Shown: positions 32,185 through 38,613 of the stretch, in pieces
How positions within the stretch are numbered: the first letter of the stretch is position 1
Layout: each line of letters opens with the position of its first letter
Source of the DNA: an uncultured Dorea sp.
GTDB lineage: Bacteria; Bacillota; Clostridia; Lachnospirales; Lachnospiraceae
Direction: 5' to 3'
Length of the DNA: 38,613 nt
Assembly (NCBI GenBank): GCA_910586965.1
Contig: CAJUMF010000034.1
Coordinates: 1 to 38,613, forward strand
Notes under the pieces: generated by a model
Databases searched by the model: none
Told to the model about the DNA's origin: nothing
What the model saw: only the letters and a program-made list of their open reading frames with translations
Made by a program: the position numbers and the translations under genes

Positions 32185-33876
32185 TTATTTAATTTTAATC
32201 GTAACCGACTTTTTCTTCCCGCTTCCGTCGGTTGCACTGGCTGTTATCTTAACCTTGCGTCCTTTTCCTGCCTTTTTCGCTTTTACAACTCCTTTTGAAG
32301 ATACCGCCGCGTACTTAGTATTAGAGCTTGTCCACTTAAGAGTCTTATTCGCCTTCTTGCCTGTTGTCTTAACGGTTGCTTTTACCTTTAATGACTTTCC
32401 GGCTTTCACAGTCTTCTTTGCTTTTAGCTTTATGCTCTTAACAGTATCTTTTTTAATCTGTATCTTATATGCGGCTTTTACGCCGCTTCCGTCTGCGGCT
32501 GTGGCTGTGACCGTAACGGTCCGACCCGCGCCCGCTTTCTTAACAGACACCTTTCCTTTGGAATCTACGGTTGCATATTTCTTATTGGAGGTGGTCCATG
32601 TAACCGCTTTATTCGACGCATTTGAAGGTGTTACCGACGCAGTAAGCTGAATCTTCTTACCGGCTGCGATTTTCTTGGAAACTCCGGTGATTTTAATCTT
32701 TGTAACTTTTACAACCTCAGTTACCGGAGGCACGACAGTCTGACCGGCATCCTTTTTCTTTAATTGAAGCAGGATTTCTCCGCCCTTGTATGCCTTGTCT
32801 CCCACACTTTCTATATATGTCTTATTGTCTTTGCTCTTAAAAGTCACTTTTACTGCAGAAACACTTTCATATCCGCTGTTTTCCGCCGGAAGAAGCTCGA
32901 ATACACCATTCGTTGATTCTGTGTTATCGCATTGATATTCTGCCGTTCCGTCCGCTTTTGTGACAGTTTTAAATGTTTTATCTTTGCCCTGTACGGATGA
33001 TTTCAGATAAAGCTGCACTCCGGATACTGCTCCCTTTTCGTCTTTTGCTTTCACTTTCAGTGTCGTCGGCTGATCCGATGACGGTGTGTCTGGAACTTTA
33101 CTTCCCTTTACTGTGAGAGTGATCATATCGCCTGTAAATGGTACTCCATCCACTTCCACTGATTTTACGTATGCAAGCAGTTCTTCATCATCATATCCAA
33201 GGGTAACTTTTACCGCTTCCTCGAATTCATATGTTCCGTCTGCAGATTCCAGTACATAAGGAGGAGCTGTTGCATCCAGATCATCCAAATCCTTACAGGA
33301 CAGGCTGACCTCACCATTTTCTCCGGTCAGTTCTTTGAAATCCACCTCATGCTTTCCATAAAAAGAATCTGTATTCAGACGGAGCGCCACTCCCGGGACT
33401 CCTGTCTTGTCAGCATTCTGCACCTTTACCTTTAATTCCGTCCGATACTCTTCTGCCGGCGGTTCTTCCGTTTCCTTTACCGAAAGAGTGATTTCTCCTC
33501 CCTCATACTCCACTCCGCCTGCCGTTGCAATATATGTCTTTCCCCCGTCATCGCCAAACGTAACATTTATGGGTGTTTCGCACGTATACTTACTATCTGC
33601 GGCTGGCTGAAGCACATATGTATCGTCGGTCTTCTCTGTATTGTCACACTGATATTCTGTCTTCCCCTCTGTATCCACTGCCTTTAACGCTATATCAGCG
33701 GCTGTTCCGTATTTTGTTGATTTCATGTAAAGCTGTATATCTGTCACTGGTTTCTTATTCTGATCCCGAACCCTTATCTTTAATGCTGTGGGTTTCGCAG
33801 GCACGGCTTCAACAACAATTTCTTTTCCTGCGTATGGATTGCTTTCACCAGTGACGTTTTGTAAAGGACTTTTTAA
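32185..33876 (-). pseudogene. 5'-truncated surface protein with repeated beta modules and Ig-like (Big_2) domains
   Basis: An open frame of 564 codons with no credible start. Reading back from the stop, the frame stays coding in style up to about 33867 and then meets TGA at 33877-33879; the only available start, GTG at 33804, has no ribosome site and would cut into a domain. The product has three related modules of about 110 residues (each with LKVKV, 'LYLKS', YQCDN and YxGGEI blocks) and then two Big_2 domains (ITGVSKKIAAGKKIQLTA; LKAKKTVKAGKSLKVKA). Such proteins are normally secreted, but no signal peptide is present and there is no LPXTG tail. I infer the 5' end was lost by insertion of the mobile DNA that begins here. 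Confidence 0.72.
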
Positions 33877-34079
33877 TCATATTCACAAAAAATTTACATT
33901 TCAGGGCAAAAAAATAGAGCCAGGAACCTGTTTTTTAGGTTCCCGGCTTATTAACTTTGTTTATGTGTTTCTATCAACTTTTTTATTACCTGCCTGTTTT
34001 TGCGTCATTACTTGGAAGAAAAATATAATTTCTCTAAACTCTTATCAATATAACAACAATCATTAACGCTAATTATTTT
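33877..34079. other. gap at the junction between truncated gene and AT-rich module
   Basis: This very AT-rich gap holds only one supported element, the terminator at 33918-33948. There is no open frame with a ribosome site, and no integrase or tRNA fragment that would mark an attachment site. Just inside the truncated gene, at 33863-33874, the 12-mer AAAGGACTTTTT also occurs in the 33-bp repeats at 1.5 kb. Confidence 0.5.
33918..33948 (-). terminator. terminator downstream of the DUF262-ATPase module
   Basis: AGCCAGGAACCT (33918-33929) and AGGTTCCCGGCT (33937-33948) form a 12-bp stem with one A-C mismatch on the plus strand (a G-U pair on the minus RNA) and a 7-nt loop. The minus strand continues CTATTTTTTTG, a good U-tract. 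It lies 130 bp past the ATPase stop codon. Confidence 0.78.
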
Positions 34080-35501
34080 TTAATGATTAATACAACTCTT
34101 TAAGTCTGAAATAAAACTGTCTATTCCTTCACTCATATCTTGCATAATATTATAAAAAACTCGAACCAACATTCTCCCATCAACACCGAGAAATTTTCTC
34201 AATTCTTCGAACCAATCATGATGGTCATTTCCATCAATCGTTGCCAACATAGTTATTATCTGGCTATCGCTCTTTCCCATACTATCACAAAATTTTTTAA
34301 TGTTTTCTGCATTATGCAAGTATTCTCTATATAATTCTTCCAATGGTTTATTCCCCGGCAGAAAAACCCATTTCCATTGTAATTTCTCTGTATTTAAATG
34401 ATTTCTCATATCTCCATCATATACACCTATAAAATCGTATTTAATTCTATCACTTGCCGGAAATTCAAGACGACAAGAGATTGCTTTTTCTCCACCTTCC
34501 GCAATGTCGATTGTATATCTTTTCAAAATATATGGAGCCTTATCCTCTAAAATAATTGAAAGAAAATCATATGCAACTCTATCTTCAACAAACAATGTTC
34601 CCATATAATTTTGCGAAACACCTAATATGTCTTCAGCCATCATATTGTCATCAGGTTTTGTAACCATAGCAATATTCCCCATTCTACTCACAATTCTTAT
34701 ATTACCATTTTTTATATGTTCTAACAAATATGGCGAATGCGTAGTCATAATTATTTGAATTCCTTTTTCTGCCATTTGTTTCCCCAAGTAATTTGAAAAA
34801 TGCATTTGTGAACATATACTAATGTATGTTTCTGGTTCTTCAATAATGACAATTGTTCCCTGATTACATTTATTTATGCACCAGAACAAATATAGTAAAA
34901 AGTGCTCCCCTCTCCCCATACTTCGAGAATCATATTCTATTTGATCAATGGTAACCTGAAAATATGGCACAGTTCCTATTTCTTCAATTTCTTCAAACTC
35001 CCATACTCTGCAATCTTGGTATCTTTTCCCCGTCAAATAACAGATATCCTCTATTTCTTCTTCAGACAACCTATATTCTTCATTTTGTTCAAGTAATTCT
35101 TCAAAATTTGCCTGTTTAATAGTAAACTCTTGAATATTATTACTTTCATCACAATCCAAATATATAATTTTATCTAAGTCATATCCAGTATCGCAAAGTC
35201 GATATCCCGTGCAATTTGAACATCGGATTTCCTTTTTTTCGCTTACAACCTTTCCATTAACCGTACTTCCTTTTAACTTATGTCTGTCACTTTCTGTTAA
35301 AATTACTCCTAAAATATCTTTTACCGCAGCAATTACCGTACTTTTTCCTGCTCCGTTCAAACCACATATTGCAGTTATTCCGTCTGAAAAAGAAATTTCT
35401 TGTAAATCGTTTAAGCCATTAAGCTCTACGCCGGATACACTATTTAAATATTTTCTCTTATATGCTCTATCCCAATAATCTGCTTCTTTCGCCTTTCTCA
35501 T
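34080..35501 (-). CDS. OLD-like AAA ATPase with C-terminal TOPRIM-like nuclease motifs
   Basis: A 473-residue protein. Its ABC-type ATPase has Walker A GLNGAGKST (about 47-55), a signature-like SMGRGEHFLLY, Walker B IVIIEEPE and the H-loop TTHSPYLL. Three Cys in CSNCTGYRLC (about 94-103) suggest a small metal-binding insert. The C-terminal part shows TOPRIM-type acidic motifs: Glu in LFVEDRVAYDFL and DGD in FIGVYDGD, as in OLD nucleases (GajA of Gabija). The frame allows TTG at 35519, but the ATG at 35501 overlaps the upstream stop as TAATG and has GGGGAG 10 nt before it. The gene is far more AT-rich than the chromosome to its left. I infer DNA/RNA cleavage in defence; not proven. Confidence 0.8.
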   Translation of the reverse strand: MRKAKEADYWDRAYKRKYLNSVSGVELNGLNDLQEISFSDGITAICGLNGAGKSTVIAAVKDILGVILTESDRHKLKGSTVNGKVVSEKKEIRCSNCTGYRLCDTGYDLDKIIYLDCDESNNIQEFTIKQANFEELLEQNEEYRLSEEEIEDICYLTGKRYQDCRVWEFEEIEEIGTVPYFQVTIDQIEYDSRSMGRGEHFLLYLFWCINKCNQGTIVIIEEPETYISICSQMHFSNYLGKQMAEKGIQIIMTTHSPYLLEHIKNGNIRIVSRMGNIAMVTKPDDNMMAEDILGVSQNYMGTLFVEDRVAYDFLSIILEDKAPYILKRYTIDIAEGGEKAISCRLEFPASDRIKYDFIGVYDGDMRNHLNTEKLQWKWVFLPGNKPLEELYREYLHNAENIKKFCDSMGKSDSQIITMLATIDGNDHHDWFEELRKFLGVDGRMLVRVFYNIMQDMSEGIDSFISDLKSCINH

Positions 35502-36673
35502 TAAAACTTTTCTCCCCAATTATATTTTTCAACAATTTTCTCAAGTGTATAATTTAAATTTTCAAGTTCTTTAAATGTATTTATAGTATATTGTATAAGT
35601 TCTGTTTCGTTTCCCCATAACATATCTCTAAAAACTGTAATAATAATGTCACGATATATAATTGAAAGAGCGTCTGTACTTCCCATACTAGATCTTTGGT
35701 TAAAAGTATTGAGCATTATCTCAAAAAATGAATTTCTCTTTTGCAAAGAAGAGAAAACTTCTATGTATCGTTGATCTACTTTTTTGTATTTTCCTTTTAT
35801 AAAGGCTCTACAAAATTCAAAGTAACCAATAACATTTTTTAATTCCGTATCACTCAAAGACAAATTTCTACGAATAAAAACAAACCAGCTAAAAATTGTT
35901 GCTTTATTAAATGAATATTTAAAATCATCCCAACCAATAATACACTCCATAAATTTTTCTAAAGTTTTAGCAACTATCCTAATACACTCATCTGAAAAAG
36001 GTATTGCTTGACGATATTGAATCGAAATATCATTAGATGTTATCTTTTTCTTTAATGTTCCCGTTTCAACTGAAAAACAAAATTTTGAGATAATTTCATC
36101 GTAAGCCAGCCTGGAATTTGAAAATCCAATTGTTTCTTTACTTGCTCCTAATGCAACAAACTTATTGGACAATTCTTTAACCTGATCTCTGGTAACACCA
36201 ATATATGCATTCCTTTGTTCTGCAGACGTTAACGCCGTAGGCTGATTTAAACGATAAAATAATTCTGCCGGTTCTTCTGGTTGATATTCTGTTAATCTTA
36301 TAATAACAATACTATATTGCCTAAATTGCCTTTGCCATTTTTTAGGAAGATCACGATAATGCATACCATCTAGCTGAATAAGTTCAGAATTTTCAGGCAG
36401 AATTTTTCCGTCAATACAAATTATATTATCATAAAAATCTCGTATAGCTGCTAATCTTTGCTGACCATCTAATACTTCATCTATGGATTGATTATTATGT
36501 ATTACATGGATAGGTGGTATCTTCCAACCTCTTAATATTGAATCTATTAACTTTTGTTTCTTCTGAAGTGTCCAAATCTCCCCTCTTTGAAAGTCCGGTT
36601 GCAAGTCCATATCTTCATTTTTTATTCGATTTACTATTGTTTCGATTTCTAAATCTGTAGATTCACATTTCAT
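35501..36673 (-). CDS. DUF262 (ParB/GmrS-like) protein
   Basis: A 390-residue protein whose N-terminal 200 residues are a DUF262 domain: DLQPDFQRGEIW (23-34), the hallmark DGQQRLAAI (69-77) and FYRLNQPTALTSAEQRNA. DUF262 belongs to the ParB/sulfiredoxin-like fold and occurs in the GmrSD type IV restriction enzyme and in SspE, where it binds nucleotide and couples it to nuclease action. The C-terminal 190 residues are helical, with no HNH/DUF1524 motif, so the nuclease is probably the coupled OLD-like partner. Strongly AT-rich codon use marks it as acquired. AAGGAT precedes the ATG. No clear sigma-A promoter was found upstream. Confidence 0.85.
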   Translation of the reverse strand: MKCESTDLEIETIVNRIKNEDMDLQPDFQRGEIWTLQKKQKLIDSILRGWKIPPIHVIHNNQSIDEVLDGQQRLAAIRDFYDNIICIDGKILPENSELIQLDGMHYRDLPKKWQRQFRQYSIVIIRLTEYQPEEPAELFYRLNQPTALTSAEQRNAYIGVTRDQVKELSNKFVALGASKETIGFSNSRLAYDEIISKFCFSVETGTLKKKITSNDISIQYRQAIPFSDECIRIVAKTLEKFMECIIGWDDFKYSFNKATIFSWFVFIRRNLSLSDTELKNVIGYFEFCRAFIKGKYKKVDQRYIEVFSSLQKRNSFFEIMLNTFNQRSSMGSTDALSIIYRDIIITVFRDMLWGNETELIQYTINTFKELENLNYTLEKIVEKYNWGEKF

Positions 36674-36859
36674 AAAGTTTTATCCTTTCTTACAACTATA
36701 TTACATTTCAGAGAGAAAATTTCTACTGTTTCTGTTCAAACTGTTTCTAAACTTTAATCTAACGAAATCATAAATAACTTGTTCAATGTCAATTACTACA
36801 ACTAAACAATTTATTGGCTTTTTATTCCTCTTGTCCAAGTTCAATTTCAGCAAGAATAA
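36674..36859. other. AT-rich leader of the DUF262-ATPase module
   Basis: No gene is visible here. On the minus strand TTGAAC, 18 bp and TTAGAT form only a weak promoter; TTGACA nearby lacks a -10 at a proper distance. The octamer CTGTTTCT occurs twice within 21 bp near 36725-36755 (plus strand), a possible operator. Expression control of the module is therefore unresolved. Confidence 0.4.
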
Positions 36860-36886
36860 GCCAAGAACCTTTTTTAGATTCCTGGC
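36860..36886 (-). terminator. terminator-like hairpin after the Rpn nuclease gene
   Basis: GCCAAGAACCT and AGATTCCTGGC pair over 11 bp, using G-U pairs in the minus RNA, around a 5-nt T/A loop; TTATTCTTG follows on the minus strand. It starts 13 bp past the Rpn gene stop codon. Its arms resemble those of the hairpins at 33918 and 37751. Confidence 0.6.
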
Positions 36887-36898
36887 CTACAGTTCTGT

Positions 36899-37723
36899 TT
36901 ACACTGTTCTTTCGGCTTTCAATTTCTTTACTTCATCAAGAGAAAGTCCAGAAATACTCGCAATTTCTTCCAGAGCATATTTTCCAGCTGCCAGCATACG
37001 AAGCGCAACTTCTTTTAAAGATTCAATTCTCATATCCTCCATAATTTTACACATCTCGCTCACTCCTTTCGGGTTCTCTTTTAGATACCGTGTTCTGTTT
37101 GCCATCAATTCAAAATTCATATCATCTGCCTTGGTGCAATTAAAATCGTGCATGAGTTTTCCTATAGCAGAATCCCCACGATATTCACCATTCACATAAA
37201 GAATATGCTCCCCATCTTCAAAAGATTTACCCGTTGCAAGGTTGATTCTCTCAATTGGATAAACAGCTTTACCCTGACCATAAAAATCTTTTTCAATGAT
37301 AAAAATTGTATATGTGTCTGGCAACTCTTTAAATTCCTGACCAGAATGAAGATTCTCTATATCCATTACGCTTGAATGGTATCTTGCCCTATGTGGATCT
37401 GCTCCCTTGTCCTGCCTCTGGACTTCTAAATCATATTTTTTTCCAACCAAATCCGTTCCATATGCGTCCAAACAGATAGAACGTGCCCCGGCCAGTCTTT
37501 TCATATCTTTCTGTGTTTCACACTCAGTAATAATTAAATCAGGTTTATCAGTGATAATGCGTAACACAAATTCAGCCAATGGAATGTTATCCTTAAAAAG
37601 ACAACGCATAAAATCATCGTCGATTGGCCTTAACAAACGCAAACGTTGCAAATCTTCCTGATGTTGCTTATCTGTCACTGTCAATCTTCCCACCTGCTTT
37701 CCCTTCTGTTTTCGTATCTCCAT
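36899..37723 (-). CDS. Rpn family recombination-promoting nuclease / PD-(D/E)XK transposase-like protein
   Basis: A 274-residue protein of the PDDEXK-type 'transposase' group related to RpnA-E. The active-site pattern is LDAYGTDLVGKKYDLEVQRQ, with D86 and the E100-x-Q102 pair. PIDDDFMRCLFKDN at the start and DIENLHSGQEFKELPDTYTIFI in the middle are family blocks. The C-terminal part, MLAAGKYALEEIASISGLSLDEVKKLK, looks like a small helix-turn-helix. These genes are abundant and multi-copy in gut Clostridia; some Rpn proteins cut DNA and promote RecA-independent recombination, and some have been linked to phage defence. AGGAGG lies 11 nt before the ATG. It sits between the DUF262 module and ICE-type genes. 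Confidence 0.85.
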   Translation of the reverse strand: MEIRKQKGKQVGRLTVTDKQHQEDLQRLRLLRPIDDDFMRCLFKDNIPLAEFVLRIITDKPDLIITECETQKDMKRLAGARSICLDAYGTDLVGKKYDLEVQRQDKGADPHRARYHSSVMDIENLHSGQEFKELPDTYTIFIIEKDFYGQGKAVYPIERINLATGKSFEDGEHILYVNGEYRGDSAIGKLMHDFNCTKADDMNFELMANRTRYLKENPKGVSEMCKIMEDMRIESLKEVALRMLAAGKYALEEIASISGLSLDEVKKLKAERTV

Positions 37724-37750
37724 ACTACCATAAACCTCCTGATTTTACAA

Positions 37751-37781
37751 GCCGGGAGCCAGCGCATTTCTGAATCCCGGC
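37751..37781 (-). terminator. terminator-like hairpin after tnpW
   Basis: GCCGGGA (37751-37757) and TCCCGGC (37775-37781) form a 7-bp GC-rich stem with a 17-nt loop in the gap between the TnpW-like gene and the Rpn gene; TTGTAAAA follows on the minus strand. It is a weak terminator and may be a third member of the related hairpin family at the module borders. Confidence 0.5.
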
Positions 37782-37801
37782 CTGTTTCCGTTATCGCTTT
37801 T

Positions 37802-37984
37802 TTACATCTGCTGTATCTCATTTTTCAGCATACGCTTGATTTTGTCGCTCATGGTTTCCTTGCTGGTCTTGCTGAAATGAACCCTCACAATGTAGGTCGT
37901 CCGGCCAATCTTCTTCACCAGTGCAGGAGCGTCCTTAGCCGGTGCCGTGATGGTAGTGTCCTCTGTGATTTTCTCGCTGCTCAT
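37802..37984 (-). CDS. TnpW-like transposon-encoded small protein
   Basis: A 60-residue protein matching the TnpW family carried by Tn1549-like and other conjugative elements of Clostridia. The conserved part is LVKKIGRTTYIVRVHFSKTSKETMSDKIKRML; the first 20 residues are low-complexity and polar. Its function is unknown. AAGGAG lies 5 nt before the ATG. It follows the DnaC-like gene by 30 bp, the usual order in these elements, so it is good evidence for an integrated mobile element. Confidence 0.8.
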   Translation of the reverse strand: MSSEKITEDTTITAPAKDAPALVKKIGRTTYIVRVHFSKTSKETMSDKIKRMLKNEIQQM

Positions 37985-38014
37985 AAATTCTCCTTTTCAT
38001 GCAATCAGATTTTG

Positions 38015-38613
38015 TTATCCCTTACTCACAATCTCTTTCGCCGCCGCTTTGGTCGCCCTGGCTCCTTCCTCCCGGAAATTCTTTCCGGAAAAGAGAACCG
38101 GCGCACACCGTTCCAGTATGCGGTCATAAATCCTTGCGTGGGCAAGGTCTGGCGGGTTCTTGATTTCTTCCAGTTTCAGGTTTGTCGTGACAATCAGCGG
38201 CTTCTTACTCCGATACCGGCTGTCAATGACGGTAAACATCTGCTCCATGGCATACTCGGTATTCCTTTCCACGCCTAAATCGTCAATGACAAGCAGGCTG
38301 TAATCGTCCAGGCTGGCGATAAAGGCCGCCCTGTCCTCGGCAAACACGCCGGTCAGCCGGTTCAGGATAGACGGGAAATTTGTCATCAGAACCGGCACGT
38401 CACGGTCAAGCAGGGCATTGGCGATACAGCCGGCAAAAAAGGATTTCCCGGTTCCCACGTCACCAAAGAGCAGAAGGCCGGTATTGTCCCGGTACGCCTC
38501 CTTCCAATGTTCCACATAGGCGTGTGCCTTCTCCATGACGGGATTCTGGCCGTTATCGTTGGCAAAAGTGTAATCATAAAGGTATCTGTCCTGAAGCCCC
38601 TGTGCCTTCCGGC
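38015..38613 (-). CDS. DnaC/IstB-like ATP-binding protein of a mobile element (partial)
   Basis: The gene is cut by the right edge of the window: the coding frame stays open upstream of the first visible ATG (38536) to the last base, reading RKAQGLQDRYLYDYTF, so the true start lies outside. The visible 198 codons hold an AAA+ core of the DnaC helicase-loader type, with Walker A FGDVGTGKS, Walker B LLVIDDLG and sensor VTTNL. In ICEs of the Tn1549 kind this protein follows a RepA_N-type initiator and precedes TnpW, as here, and likely helps load a helicase for element replication. GC content is higher than in the neighbouring DUF262 module. Confidence 0.85.
   Translation of the reverse strand, partial: RKAQGLQDRYLYDYTFANDNGQNPVMEKAHAYVEHWKEAYRDNTGLLLFGDVGTGKSFFAGCIANALLDRDVPVLMTNFPSILNRLTGVFAEDRAAFIASLDDYSLLVIDDLGVERNTEYAMEQMFTVIDSRYRSKKPLIVTTNLKLEEIKNPPDLAHARIYDRILERCAPVLFSGKNFREEGARATKAAAKEIVSKG

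Noticed and set aside
33804..34079. Attachment site (att) of the putative element
   Set aside because: No tRNA fragment or direct repeat pair can be recognised because the other end lies outside the window.
33918..37781. Integron attC sites at the accessory module borders
   Set aside because: The hairpins are short with T-rich tails and lack the R'/R'' core GTTRRRY; no integron integrase is present. Terminators explain them.
37646..38278. Plus-strand 210-codon frame opposite tnpW and dnaC-like genes
   Set aside because: Shadow frame overlapping three minus-strand features with clear motifs.

Overview
The window looks like a chromosomal segment of an anaerobic Firmicute, most likely a Lachnospiraceae relative (Clostridia). 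The evidence is the plsX-acpP-rnc-smc-ftsY and yceD-rpmF clusters, the tepA-ftsK pair, Rex with a Rex-like operator pair on an iron alcohol dehydrogenase, a eukaryote-type NADP isocitrate dehydrogenase, strong AGGAGG ribosome sites and sigma-A promoters. The genus cannot be named from sequence alone. Almost every gene lies on the minus strand; the one clear exception is an ABC-F ATPase at 15.5-17.5 kb. No rRNA, tRNA, CRISPR array or integrase was seen.

Layout. 0-4.6 kb: a DUF4143 ATPase whose promoter is preceded by four 33-bp direct repeats; an iron alcohol dehydrogenase with two Rex-type palindromes over its promoter; a zinc-ribbon/TPR membrane protein with an internal 51-bp repeat; a 40-codon remnant of folD. 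4.6-9.9 kb: ftsK, tepA (SD paired in a hairpin), metY and a CFI-box-like protein. 9.9-15.4 kb: yebC, a CBS/CorC protein, an orphan mazF, alr, nnrE-nnrD and rex, all read away from rex. 15.5-20.1 kb: the ABC-F gene convergent with mazE-mazF-glsA, then an iron-sulfur-flavoprotein-like gene. 20.1-22.8 kb: icd and ilvA, separated by a 137-bp inverted-repeat element.

22.8-32.1 kb is the lipid/ribosome/chromosome cluster: yceD-rpmF, then an inserted chemoreceptor with an extracytoplasmic CZB zinc-binding domain, then plsX-acpP-rnc-smc-ftsY. Promoters and terminators divide it into three transcription units.

From 32.2 kb to the right edge the character changes. A surface-type Ig-like gene is open at its 5' end with no start codon or signal peptide, and stops abruptly near 33.87 kb. 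Beyond it lies an AT-rich two-gene module, a DUF262 (ParB/GmrS-like) protein translationally coupled by TAATG to an OLD-like ATPase with TOPRIM motifs. Then come an Rpn/PD-(D/E)XK nuclease, a TnpW-like protein and a DnaC-like ATPase that runs off the window. I read this as the cargo end of an integrated mobile element carrying a candidate, not obviously named, anti-phage defence pair. This is the best candidate here for an undescribed system.
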